The notes beneath the pieces are model-generated. The model did not search any database. It was not told the DNA's origin and saw nothing but the letters and a program-made list of their open reading frames with translations. The position numbers were made by a program, and so were the translations under genes. Positions 26,433 to 35,874 of a stretch of 42,134 bases of DNA are shown piece after piece; within the stretch, counting starts at the first letter, position 1; each line of letters opens with the position of its first letter. This DNA is from Thauera phenylacetica B4P (lineage in GTDB: Bacteria > Pseudomonadota > Gammaproteobacteria > Burkholderiales > Rhodocyclaceae): positions 1 to 42,134 of the forward strand of contig NZ_AMXF01000013.1 in the NCBI RefSeq assembly GCF_000310225.1. Direction: 5' to 3'.

Positions 26433-28712
26433 TTATTTCAAAGCGGCGATAAAGGTATCAAATTTTCCGCTCGACTTCTCCAGCGCGGCCCCTACTTCCG
26501 ACATCGGCCTTACAAGTTTATAGCGCTTCTGCACCCCTTGGCCTCGCCACGGCACTTCTTCAAGGATTCCGTTGCCGATCAGATCCGGGAGCACTTGATC
26601 ATAAAATTTAGAGGTGAAAGCCTTTCCGAGGCGAATACGGATGCCCTCATCGTCGATATGACTATGCCTAAGAAATGACCTCAGAACTCGTTCGACGATC
26701 TTGGTTCGGTCATCCGCCTCCGAAATCGGCGTAATGCTCCCTGCGCTGCCGCCGATCCTCGCTCCAAACTGTTCAAGGTACTGTTCGATAAGATTCGGAT
26801 CGTAGACGTATTCTTCCTCTGGTTGAATTACGATCGAGTCGACCTTGCATTCCAAGAACCTGCATCCAAGAGACGCGTCTCTACTATCAATCTCAAGGCG
26901 CTCAAACTCGCACGCAGTAAAGGTTACTTCATCAAGCGAGCTATTAGAGATCTGCGTCGGTTGGAAGTGGCATTCTTTGAACTCCGCTCTGCGGAGAGTG
27001 CGCCCGGCAAGGGCACTTGACGGGAAGAACATCCCGCTAAGCACTAATGGGCTTGAAGCATCCTGGCTACATTCTGCCAATCGAATGGCCAGTGAACCGC
27101 AATTTTCCTTGCAGAAGGAATAGCCTGTTTCGAACCGATCGATTGCCACAACTGCATTTAAGGCGTTTTGTGAGTCAAGGTTACTTCTGATCAGGTACTG
27201 CACAGCCTGTTCAATCGTTGCTAACGGAACGATACTGACAGATAAGAATGCTTGAAGCTCCGCACGACTTCCTCGGCTTAGCAGCACCCCCAGCCCTTCA
27301 CCCAGATAGAAATTCTGAAAATCTTCATGATCGAAACCGACTCCCTGTCCTCGTGCAGTATCGGTTGAAAGCAATGAGTGTTGTTTAATCCGCTCTTTAA
27401 TTTGGCGCGTCGCGACAGCATTCTTCCCTTGCGACTCGCAAAATAGGTCGACAATCACATCCAGCACGTCGTAGCGAAGTGAGGTGGTTGATGACTGCCA
27501 CATTTCCAGGGCAATTTGAGACAGGATCTGATGATGCTCTCCGATCTCAAGTAGGGGCTCCATAACATCGCCCGATACTTTCGAAATCCATTTCTCGGAG
27601 GCCTCACGCTTCACTATTGCGTCGACAAACGTAAAGAAATAGTCGTGCGGATTCGCGCCAAGAAGATCAGCCAACTCGGTGCGGGCTACGCCCTCTAAGA
27701 CATCAAATAAGCGGCGTACTAGTACGGCACGAGTCAATACGGGATGTCCGTCGCCAAGCCTTGCGGCGACGATCTCGTACACTTCCTCAGGGGGCCCTGA
27801 GGAACGAAGCCTGCCGTATTCGCAGAACTGCTCTTTGCTCCAACGGGATAGCGCAAGACGAGAAAACGCCGCAGAGCGATCGCCAATGGCATCGAACAGT
27901 CGTGCTTGGGTCCGAAAGCTAAGGTACTCAAAGAACGCCTTACGCGCTGCGACGAATACTGTCCCGGAAGAGTCCAATCGCTGCACCAAGTTCCCCAGCG
28001 CAGAAACTGCTTCGCCTCTCGACCCTTCAACAAGCATTTCTTCGTAGCCGTCAAAGGCGGGAACAATTGCTCCTAAGCGAACTAGTTCGATGAATCCATC
28101 AAAATAGAGATAGTTAAAACGGAGCTTATTCACCAGGGCAGCAATAACGGCATCGTCGAATGTTAGAAACGCTCTGCCGCTTAGCGGAATAGGCACTATC
28201 AGCGAGTGGGTCTGTTTCTGCTTATAGCGTTCAGCTTGGAGGTAAGCGGCCCGGTTAATAACCGTGGTCTTCCCCTCTCCTGCGTCTGAGGTAACGTACA
28301 ACACAGACGTAGCGCCTGGTATGGGGTGAGACGCCTTGGCAAGCATGCATTGCAGTACATCCGGCACAGGGTCATCCGTCTCATTCGCGCTTGAAAGATC
28401 GGGGGAGATGAACCCAGAAGGCACGATGAATGCCGCTTTGGTGGATGTCTTTGCCGTGGGGCTTGCGGAGTTGATAATGCGATCCGCAAGCTGGGGAAGT
28501 CGCGCTACTCTGTTAATCAGCCAAGTACGGGCGGCGTATTCCTGTTCATTCTCGACAATGCGTAGTTGTTGTTCTTCGCCGGAAGAATAGGTTATGCCCG
28601 CCTCGATTACTTCATCGCGAACTTGTGCTACGACCTTTCCAGCACGGATGTCTACGTCGGATGGTTCGTCGGCAAACGTCGTAAGAATCCGCCTAAAATC
28701 GTTAATATCCAT
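26433..28712 (-). CDS. NACHT-like STAND NTPase with pentapeptide-like C-terminal region
   Basis: 759 residues, cytoplasmic. After an unassigned N-terminal region (1–135) comes a P-loop NTPase: Walker A SDAGEGKTT (142–150), Walker B IVPAFDGYEE (216–225) with the NACHT-type D-G-Y-E-E arrangement, a sensor-like VFVAARKAFFEYL (252–264), and LALSRWSKEQFCEYG matching the NACHT post-sensor pattern. A helical region follows. Residues about 570–625 show five-residue periodicity with alternating Phe/Leu (LRRAEFKECHFQ), like a short pentapeptide helix. The end (about 665–759) resembles a winged helix. It lies 11 bases after the NYN gene without its own clear ribosome site, so the two are co-translated. 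I infer a sensor/switch that controls the NYN nuclease. Base composition (30 of 60 G/C at 28561–28620) points to foreign origin. Confidence 0.8.
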   Translation of the reverse strand: MDINDFRRILTTFADEPSDVDIRAGKVVAQVRDEVIEAGITYSSGEEQQLRIVENEQEYAARTWLINRVARLPQLADRIINSASPTAKTSTKAAFIVPSGFISPDLSSANETDDPVPDVLQCMLAKASHPIPGATSVLYVTSDAGEGKTTVINRAAYLQAERYKQKQTHSLIVPIPLSGRAFLTFDDAVIAALVNKLRFNYLYFDGFIELVRLGAIVPAFDGYEEMLVEGSRGEAVSALGNLVQRLDSSGTVFVAARKAFFEYLSFRTQARLFDAIGDRSAAFSRLALSRWSKEQFCEYGRLRSSGPPEEVYEIVAARLGDGHPVLTRAVLVRRLFDVLEGVARTELADLLGANPHDYFFTFVDAIVKREASEKWISKVSGDVMEPLLEIGEHHQILSQIALEMWQSSTTSLRYDVLDVIVDLFCESQGKNAVATRQIKERIKQHSLLSTDTARGQGVGFDHEDFQNFYLGEGLGVLLSRGSRAELQAFLSVSIVPLATIEQAVQYLIRSNLDSQNALNAVVAIDRFETGYSFCKENCGSLAIRLAECSQDASSPLVLSGMFFPSSALAGRTLRRAEFKECHFQPTQISNSSLDEVTFTACEFERLEIDSRDASLGCRFLECKVDSIVIQPEEEYVYDPNLIEQYLEQFGARIGGSAGSITPISEADDRTKIVERVLRSFLRHSHIDDEGIRIRLGKAFTSKFYDQVLPDLIGNGILEEVPWRGQGVQKRYKLVRPMSEVGAALEKSSGKFDTFIAALK

Positions 28713-28723
28713 TTTGTGTTTGC

Positions 28724-29461
28724 CTAGACGCTGAGCTGTTGATAACGAGGCGCGGTGTGGGTGCTAAGAGTATTAATGAGATGTCGCTGCGTTCGCCATC
28801 CGTGCTTTGTATGTACGTGGACAACATTGCAGCCAGAATGGGCAGCTAACAACACTCCAGGCCACATGTCTACATCTGATGAAACCACGACGACGTCGGT
28901 GACACGTTGCACCAGCGCCTCATGCGCTAGGTCTGCAACTAGTAATGTGTCGACCATCTTTTGTTCGTCGCGTACAAGTACGTTACCTATCCGAGTTGTG
29001 CAACCCGGAGTAGAGCACGAAGTATTGTGAGTCAAGGAAGCAACGTGTGCCAACCCGCAGCTGCCGGCGGAATTATGGCATTCGGTCCAGGGGGAAGCTC
29101 GTGCTCTAAATTTTCGCAGGGTGCGATCTCGAGCCAAAGTTTCTTGAAGAGTTACAGACGTTCCAATAGGACCTTCTGCAAGTTCAACTACTAGCCGTAT
29201 TGGCTTTCCGGGGGAATAGTTAGGATTGCTGACGATGGTTGGCGAGTTCGACCGAATGTCGGGTACTAGTCGTTGGGCTGAGACCGTAAGAGCCCCGTTA
29301 ACCCGCCAGCCGCCGTAAAGCCGGGCTCTCAGCGTGTTGTACTTAGCAAAGACGCTGGCTGGTATGGCTGGTACTAGCAGCTTTGTAAGGCTGACAGGCC
29401 CTGCTCGCGTAAGAGCGGGATCGACATTGTCGTAGTCGATAAACATGGTCAGTGTCGGCAC
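28724..29461 (-). CDS. NYN-domain (PIN-like) nuclease with cysteine cluster
   Basis: 245 residues. The NYN catalytic pattern is complete: FIDYDN (D9, D11), DEQKMVDTLLVADL (D171, D177) and VVVSSDVDMWPG (D196, D198). NYN proteins are metal-dependent nucleases of the PIN-like group, usually acting on RNA. Between the first and second motifs is an insert with C128, C135, C149 and C154 (spacing 6, 13, 4), which could bind zinc. The GTG at 29461 was chosen because AGGAG lies 5 bases upstream; the ATG five codons later is too far from it. It is first in a two-gene unit with the NACHT-like NTPase, with a promoter at 29487–29513. I infer that it is the effector of that pair. Confidence 0.82.
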   Translation of the reverse strand: MPTLTMFIDYDNVDPALTRAGPVSLTKLLVPAIPASVFAKYNTLRARLYGGWRVNGALTVSAQRLVPDIRSNSPTIVSNPNYSPGKPIRLVVELAEGPIGTSVTLQETLARDRTLRKFRARASPWTECHNSAGSCGLAHVASLTHNTSCSTPGCTTRIGNVLVRDEQKMVDTLLVADLAHEALVQRVTDVVVVSSDVDMWPGVLLAAHSGCNVVHVHTKHGWRTQRHLINTLSTHTAPRYQQLSV

Positions 29462-29486
29462 AGTGTCTCCTCTGATTTACGGCGTG

Positions 29487-29513
29487 AGCATAGCATCGAT
29501 GTGCCACCGTCAA
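29487..29513 (-). promoter_or_regulatory. Promoter of the NYN–NACHT unit
   Basis: On the minus strand TTGACG (29508–29513) is followed after 15 bases by TATGCT (29487–29492), which is preceded by TG in the extended −10 position (TGCTATGCT). The spacing is short, but the extended −10 compensates. Transcription would start near 29480, just before the AGGAG ribosome site of the NYN gene. Confidence 0.5.
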
Positions 29514-29975
29514 TGACGATGCTCAACCTTCCATCTCCCGATTTTTTTGGGGGCGTCGGTCCTTTGGGCATGCGAGGACATCGAGACAAACAAGCTTCCT
29601 TCCTTTCCTCCCCCTTGACCGGTCGTGTTCTGTTCGGTCGCGCAGATCACCGCTGAGATTTTGCTCACGAGGCGCGTCCCTTGGTGACGCTCAGGCGGGC
29701 GTGGCTTGGGGTGAATGCGTGCTGTGCCCGAGCAACCACTACACCTAGTACAAGGTGGTTTCGGTATTACTTCTCAGCTCGGTGCTGCCGTTCTACCGGC
29801 GAAGCGCGATGAGCGGCACCGATAGAGCAAACTACGGTCGTTCATTCGAGGCGACTGGAACGGCCGGATCGGCCGACAACCCGATCTTCGCCGCGTCCCC
29901 ACATCGCGGAAAGGCCCCTCTGACTTGCCTGCTTCATGTAGGTCCGCGCAGCGGAGTCCTTCCCGGACTCCCCCT
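29514..29975. other. 462 bases without a supported gene
   Basis: No open frame with a plausible product or ribosome site was found on either strand. Open frames overlapping 29842–30774 are shadows of the HD-domain gene. The stretch separates the NYN–NACHT unit from the integrase operon. Confidence 0.4.
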
Positions 29976-30938
29976 TCAGAAAGCCGCCCCAACCACGTAG
30001 GGGCGCCCGCGCAGATGCGGATGAAACCGCCCGAACCCGGCCTCCGCCGGCGAGTGCCGCGCCATCAACTCGATCTGCCCCGAGAGCCGGTCCGCCGCAG
30101 AGAGCAGGACCGCGTCGAGCGTGCAGGGCTCGCGCAGACCGAGCCAATCCGGCGCCCCACGGGCGCTCGTCAGCGCGTGGATCAGGCCGAGGTAGTGGGA
30201 CTCGGGGAGAGCGATGCGCGCGTGGGCGATGGCGGCGGCGATCCACTCGATGATGGTGTTGCGATGGCCGACGAGCTTGCCGCGGGTCGTCAGCTCGAGA
30301 CCGCTGTAGCCGAGACGGTACTCGTCCGCCTTGCCCGCGTCGTGCAGCAGGGCGGCCATCAGGAGCACCTCGGGGCAGGCGAGGGGCTGGCCCTGGGCCA
30401 TCCTGAGCGCCTGCTCGGCAACCTCCAGGGTGTGCCACAGATTGCCGTGCACGCAGCTGTGATGGCCCTTCAAGGAGCTGGCGCCCACCAGGTAGCGATG
30501 CAGCCGTCGGCTGTCCCAGAAGATGGCGTTGAACAAATGTTGGAAGTGCGCTGGCAGGCGCTGCCACAGCGCGCTGGCGCGACGGACGAGCGTGCGCTCT
30601 TTCACCCAGACCGTCGGGATCGTCTGGAAGAGATCGAGGCTGGCCTCGGGGCGCCCGAGCACGACCAGGCGGCTGATGCGCACCGCACCGCCGAGGCTCA
30701 CAGGCCGACCGAGCCAGCGAATCGACACCAGGCAACCCGCACCCAGCCGGACATCGACCTTGCGCGAGGGCCACTCGACCATCAGACTGGCCCGCTCATG
30801 AAACAGCCCAGCGCGGTTCAGGACGCAATGGTTATCCAGTGGCAGGCGGCTGATCGACTGCACGCGAAACACGGGCGGGAGCTTGGCCACTACGTTGTCC
30901 GGGGCGGCCGTGGGGATGGGCAGGCGGTATTCACTCAT
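29976..30938 (-). CDS. HD-domain protein, YhaM-like 3'-5' exonuclease/phosphohydrolase
   Basis: 320 residues. An N-terminal beta-rich region (about 20–95) is compatible with an OB fold. It is followed by an HD domain: HGNLWHTLEVAEQAL, then LLHDAGKADEY with the HD pair, then TTRGKLVGHRNTIIEW, closely resembling the GKL-GH stretch of YhaM exonucleases. YhaM proteins degrade single-stranded RNA and DNA from the 3' end. The ATG at 30938 overlaps the integrase stop by 8 bases, so it is expressed with the integrase. A nuclease or nucleotide-phosphohydrolase role in the mobile element is inferred; it could also be a defence cargo gene. Confidence 0.7.
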   Translation of the reverse strand: MSEYRLPIPTAAPDNVVAKLPPVFRVQSISRLPLDNHCVLNRAGLFHERASLMVEWPSRKVDVRLGAGCLVSIRWLGRPVSLGGAVRISRLVVLGRPEASLDLFQTIPTVWVKERTLVRRASALWQRLPAHFQHLFNAIFWDSRRLHRYLVGASSLKGHHSCVHGNLWHTLEVAEQALRMAQGQPLACPEVLLMAALLHDAGKADEYRLGYSGLELTTRGKLVGHRNTIIEWIAAAIAHARIALPESHYLGLIHALTSARGAPDWLGLREPCTLDAVLLSAADRLSGQIELMARHSPAEAGFGRFHPHLRGRPYVVGAAF

Positions 30939-32238
30939 GGTCTCCTCCTTGAGCGGCGTTCTCTGCCAGCAGCTCGGCCTCCTGCTCCGCCTCCTCCGCA
31001 GGGGCGGTCTTCACCGGCAGGAGCTGGGTGCCGAGGGTCTGCGTGATGAGGCGCTCGAAGGCCGAGCCATCCCGCCGCGTGAGGTTGGGCACGTAGCGCG
31101 AATACACCCGGAACAGCATCTCGGTGGTGGTGTGCCCGAGCTGACGGGCGATCCACTCGGGCGCCTCGCCGCTGGCGAGCCACAGCGTGGCGGCGGTGTG
31201 GCGGCACTGATACGGCCGGCGCTGCTTGAGGTTGAGGTGCCGCAGCAGCGGGTACCACACCCGGTTGGTGACGTTCTTGTGGTCCAGCGGCGTCCCCAGC
31301 CGATTGCAGAACACGAACTTGCCGAGCTTGCCGGTGGCCTTAAACTGCGCCTGCAGCGCATCGAAGACGAGCTGACTCATCTGGATGTCGCGCTGGCTGC
31401 CGTCCGTCTTGGTGTATTCCTCTTCACCGCCGACGATGGTCTCGCGAACCAGGATGAGGCGGTTGTCGAAGTCGACGTACTTCCACTGCAGTCCGTCGAC
31501 CTCGCCGGTGCGCAGGCCGGTGAAGAAGCGCACGGTGAAGTAGTTCCTGAAGTCGGGCCGCACGGTGTCGAGGATCTGCTTGACCTCGGCGAGGGTGAAG
31601 GGATCGACGTCGGTGCGCTTCGTCTTGAGCTGTTTCACGCTGTCGAAGGGCGTGCGAAAATCAAACCGGTCGGCCGCTTCATTGAGGACTTGCCTGAGCG
31701 GGTTCAGCATCTTGTTGATCCTTGCCGCAGACAGTTTGGTTTGCTTGCCTTTCGCGGTCGCTTTCCCGAGCTCGGCGCGATAGGCAAGGACGTCCGCCTT
31801 GGAGATCTGGCCGACCTCCTTCTCCCCGAACCTCGGGATGAGGGCGCGATCGAGGGTCGCGCGCAGCGTGGTCTTGTACGAACGCCGCCACTCCACCTCT
31901 TTCTCGCCGTACCAGGTCTCTGCGAAGTCCTTGAAGAGCGGAGTGCTCGCGACGCTGGCTGCCGCCGACGGCAACGCAACCGCAGCAGCGCTGACCGGCC
32001 CGACCATCCCCCCAGGGGCTGGATCGAACTTCGCGGCGTTCTTGCTGCCTGGGAAGAAGCGGCGGTAGTCGAAGGTGCCGGCGGCGATGTCGGCCTCGAT
32101 GCGGTCAAGCACCTTCTGCAAGCGCTTGCGGTTGGCTGCGGTGTCGCCGAGCGCGGTCTGTTCGCGGTAACGCTTGTCCTGGTACCGGAAGTCGATGAAG
32201 AGCATTCCGTTATCCTTTCTGGCACGGATGCTAGCCAT
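30931..32238 (-). CDS. Tyrosine recombinase (integrase) of the tRNA-Arg island
   Basis: 435 residues. The N-terminus (IRARKDNGMLFIDFRYQ) is the DUF3596-type arm-DNA-binding domain. The catalytic domain shows the first Arg in FFTGLRTGEVDG, the second Arg/His in PYQCRHTAATL, the LGH stretch RQLGHTTTEML, and the tyrosine in FRVYSRYVP. Such enzymes cut and rejoin DNA at att sites, often tRNA 3' ends. The ATG at 32238 begins inside the end of the small DNA-binding gene upstream (8-base overlap); a longer in-frame start would read through that gene. The adjacent tRNA-Arg gene, whose 3' end faces this gene, is the likely target. Confidence 0.93.
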   Translation of the reverse strand: MASIRARKDNGMLFIDFRYQDKRYREQTALGDTAANRKRLQKVLDRIEADIAAGTFDYRRFFPGSKNAAKFDPAPGGMVGPVSAAAVALPSAAASVASTPLFKDFAETWYGEKEVEWRRSYKTTLRATLDRALIPRFGEKEVGQISKADVLAYRAELGKATAKGKQTKLSAARINKMLNPLRQVLNEAADRFDFRTPFDSVKQLKTKRTDVDPFTLAEVKQILDTVRPDFRNYFTVRFFTGLRTGEVDGLQWKYVDFDNRLILVRETIVGGEEEYTKTDGSQRDIQMSQLVFDALQAQFKATGKLGKFVFCNRLGTPLDHKNVTNRVWYPLLRHLNLKQRRPYQCRHTAATLWLASGEAPEWIARQLGHTTTEMLFRVYSRYVPNLTRRDGSAFERLITQTLGTQLLPVKTAPAEEAEQEAELLAENAAQGGDHE

Positions 32239-32464
32239 GGCAGACGCCTCCGTTGGCCATTGGGATCGCAAACGACTGCTCGGAGGTGCAGCCCATGTCG
32301 CGCTCGATGTGCTCCCAGATGTAGAGGATCTTTCGTCCGCCAAAGGGGCGGATGTAGTGCGTTCCCTCCAACAGGACGCTGTCTTTAAGGCGCTCGCGAA
32401 TCGTACGCGGGTCGTATTTGATCCTTCCGGCCAGTTCGTCGGTGGTCAGGTAAGTCAGTGACAT
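32231..32464 (-). CDS. Small excisionase-like DNA-binding protein
   Basis: 77 residues. The sequence LTTDELAGRIKYDPRTIRERLKD reads as a winged helix-turn-helix of the excisionase/AlpA kind, followed by FGGRKILYIWEHIERDM, the usual strand-and-helix end. It would help the integrase excise the element or regulate its gene. The ATG at 32464 has GGAG eight bases upstream; a GTG four codons earlier is less likely. It overlaps the integrase start by 8 bases and is driven by the promoter at 32540–32567. Confidence 0.7.
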   Translation of the reverse strand: MSLTYLTTDELAGRIKYDPRTIRERLKDSVLLEGTHYIRPFGGRKILYIWEHIERDMGCTSEQSFAIPMANGGVCHG

Positions 32465-32532
32465 GGCTTTCTCCACTCGTTAGAATCATGCAGAACGACA
32501 GAAAGTCTTCGAGAAGATCTTTTTGCCACCCT

Positions 32533-32592
32533 GAATGACATTCTAAGACGCAAAACGCCCTTGTCAAGGCTTTTTTGTCATTCTGAACGACA
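32533..32592. promoter_or_regulatory. Related palindromic operators in the int/XRE divergent region
   Basis: GAATGACATTC (32533–32543) is a perfect palindrome, and TGTCATTCTGAACGACA (32576–32592) is a near-perfect 8-1-8 palindrome built of the same half-site (consensus GAAyGACA). A third half-site, GAACGACA, lies at 32493–32500. They sit between the divergent excisionase-like and XRE genes, where the XRE protein is expected to bind. The first palindrome overlaps the −10 of the leftward promoter. Confidence 0.6.
32540..32567 (-). promoter_or_regulatory. Leftward promoter of the excisionase–integrase–HD operon
   Basis: On the minus strand a consensus TTGACA (32562–32567) is followed after 16 bases by TAGAAT (32540–32545). 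The −10 is overlapped by a perfect palindrome (32533–32543), so a bound repressor would shut off the integration genes. Confidence 0.75.
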
Positions 32593-32612
32593 TTTAGTCC
32601 TAGGGGACGACA

Positions 32613-32831
32613 ATGGTGCGCTGCCACCTCTCACGCCTGATGGGCGAGCACAAACTGAAGATCGCCGATGTAGCCCGTGAAACGGGCTTGCACCGTAACA
32701 CAATCACCCTGCTCTACAACGAGACGGCAAATCGGGTTGATCTCGAAACCATTGATCGCTTGTGTGCATTGTTCGAATGCACGGTTGGCGAGTTGTTCGA
32801 GTACATCCCCGACGCAACGAACACCGCGTGA
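32613..32831 (+). CDS. XRE/Cro-type helix-turn-helix repressor
   Basis: 72 residues. It is a single Cro/C1-type domain: LKIADVARETGLHRNTITLLYN is the helix-turn-helix region (about 15–36) and ETIDRLCALFECTVGELFEYIP the characteristic C-terminal helices. GGGG lies upstream of the ATG. It diverges from the excisionase-like gene across 148 bases holding repeated palindromic sites, so it is the probable repressor that keeps the integration module silent. Small proteins of this kind are typical of mobile elements. Confidence 0.85.
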   Translation: MVRCHLSRLMGEHKLKIADVARETGLHRNTITLLYNETANRVDLETIDRLCALFECTVGELFEYIPDATNTA

Positions 32832-32887
32832 GGCACGGCGGGCAAAGGTCGAAGTGGTGACTTAGTACGTCTTGCGCCAAAAACGTC

Positions 32888-32927
32888 GGGCACGACGCGG
32901 GCACAAAATGGGCACAGGGTGGGCACA
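32888..32927. repeat. Four GGGCAC(A/G) repeats spaced exactly 11 bp
   Basis: GGGCACG begins at 32888 and GGGCACA at 32899, 32910 and 32921: four copies at a strict 11-base period, i.e. on one face of the helix. They lie between the XRE gene and the 3' end of tRNA-Arg, where arm-type integrase sites of an att region would be expected. Confidence 0.75.
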
Positions 32928-32932
32928 AAGAA

Positions 32933-32966
32933 CAATGGGCTAGGTCCGCGAAGACCTAACCCATTG
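32933..32966 (-). terminator. Long hairpin downstream of tRNA-Arg
   Basis: A 14-bp stem (32933–32946 with 32953–32966, one G·T pair) with a 6-base loop follows the tRNA on the minus strand and is itself followed by TTCTTT. It fits a terminator of the tRNA transcript, although the T run is imperfect. Confidence 0.6.
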
Positions 32967-32973
32967 AAAAATA

Positions 32974-33050
32974 TGGCGCGCCCGAGACGATTCGAACGTC
33001 CGACCCCTGCCTTCGGAGGGCAGTACTCTATCCAGCTGAGCTACGGGCGC
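32974..33050 (-). tRNA. tRNA-Arg (anticodon CCG)
   Basis: A full cloverleaf can be drawn on the minus strand. The acceptor stem GCGCCCG pairs with CGGGCGC, the anticodon stem CTGCC/GGCAG holds the loop CTCCGAA, and the T loop is TTCGAAT. The anticodon CCG reads CGG (Arg). The CCA end is encoded (32974–32976). The 3' end faces the integrase at 30931–32238, so this gene is the likely integration site of the island. The tRNA itself is intact. Confidence 0.95.
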
Positions 33051-33122
33051 GCGGAGTCCGGGTGAAGCGCCCGGACAAGGCGCGGAAGCATAGCCCGCTT
33101 CTGCGGCAAAGTCCATGGCGCG

Positions 33123-33152
33123 CTGCCACAATGGTTTTTAGCCCGCTATAAT
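33123..33152 (+). promoter_or_regulatory. Promoter of the cytochrome c gene
   Basis: A perfect TATAAT at 33147–33152 is preceded, 18 bases upstream, by CTGCCA (33123–33128), a weak −35. It points to the cytochrome c gene starting at 33199. Confidence 0.6.
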
Positions 33153-33198
33153 CCGTGCTTTAGACCCCGTCTTGCGCCACCCGTCCGAGGACCAAAGC

Positions 33199-33645
33199 AT
33201 GTCGAACCCACGCACCCTGCGGCCCGCCCGCCTCGCAATGCCCGTCGCCCTGGTCGCAGCCGCGCTGCTGGCCGGCTGTGGCGACCAGAGCAAGATCGAT
33301 CCGGAAACCACCGCGACGCTGATCCAGCCGGTCGCGCGCGTCGAGATCCAGGCCGTGACCATCACGCCGGGCACCCGCACCGGCGAGCAGATCGTCAAGG
33401 CCATCTGCGCTGCCTGCCACGACGCGGGTGCAGTGGGTGCGCCCAAGACCGGCGATGCCGCTGCCTGGGGCCCGCGTCTCGCGCTCGGATTCGAAGGCTT
33501 GACCGCCTCGGTGATCGCCGGCAAGGGCGCGATGCCCCCGCGCGGCGGCGGCAGCGACCTCACCGACACCGAGGTGTCGCGCGCGGTCGCCTATCTGGCA
33601 AACCTCGCCGGCGCCGGCTACACCGAGCCGCCGGTCGAGCAGTAA
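33199..33645 (+). CDS. Cytochrome c5-family lipoprotein
   Basis: 148 residues. A signal peptide ends in a lipobox (LLAGC), so the mature protein is probably a lipoprotein facing the periplasm. There is a single heme c attachment site CAACH at about residues 78–82, and GAMPPRGG supplies the likely axial Met. Cytochromes of this group carry electrons between respiratory complexes. The ATG at 33199 has GAGG eight bases upstream; an earlier in-frame ATG would extend the signal sequence unnaturally. A clear terminator follows. Confidence 0.9.
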   Translation: MSNPRTLRPARLAMPVALVAAALLAGCGDQSKIDPETTATLIQPVARVEIQAVTITPGTRTGEQIVKAICAACHDAGAVGAPKTGDAAAWGPRLALGFEGLTASVIAGKGAMPPRGGGSDLTDTEVSRAVAYLANLAGAGYTEPPVEQ

Positions 33646-33670
33646 GCCCGCAAGCGCACCACGACGGACG

Positions 33671-33694
33671 AGGCAGCCTGCGGGCTGCCTTTTT
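33671..33694 (+). terminator. Factor-independent terminator after cytochrome c gene
   Basis: The 7-bp stem GGCAGCC/GGCTGCC (33672–33678 and 33683–33689) with a 4-base loop is followed by TTTTT. Confidence 0.85.
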
Positions 33695-33742
33695 CGTGCG
33701 CGCGCCGCACACGCCTGTGCCAGGCACGCGCCGCCGAGCCGT

Positions 33743-35734
<1,992 letters not shown>

Positions 35735-35750
35735 CGTGGGCTGGATCGCA

Positions 35751-35778
35751 GAAAAGCAAAGCCGCCCGGCCGGGCGGC
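35751..35778 (-). terminator. Terminator downstream of the hemerythrin gene
   Basis: On the minus strand an 18-base perfect palindrome (35761–35778) is followed by TTTGCTTTTC. It lies about 100 bases beyond the hemerythrin stop and just before the rep start. Confidence 0.7.
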
Positions 35779-35874
35779 GTGGAAGACGATTCTAGCCGAT
35801 CGCGCGTCCGGGTCAGCGGGCGTCGGCCGGGCCGCGCCGGAGGCGAGGCGGCGTGCGCCCGGCCGGCGCGAGGC

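Noticed and set aside
29446-29448. ATG start for the NYN gene
   Set aside because: The AGGAG ribosome site fits the GTG at 29461 (5 bases) and is 20 bases from this ATG.
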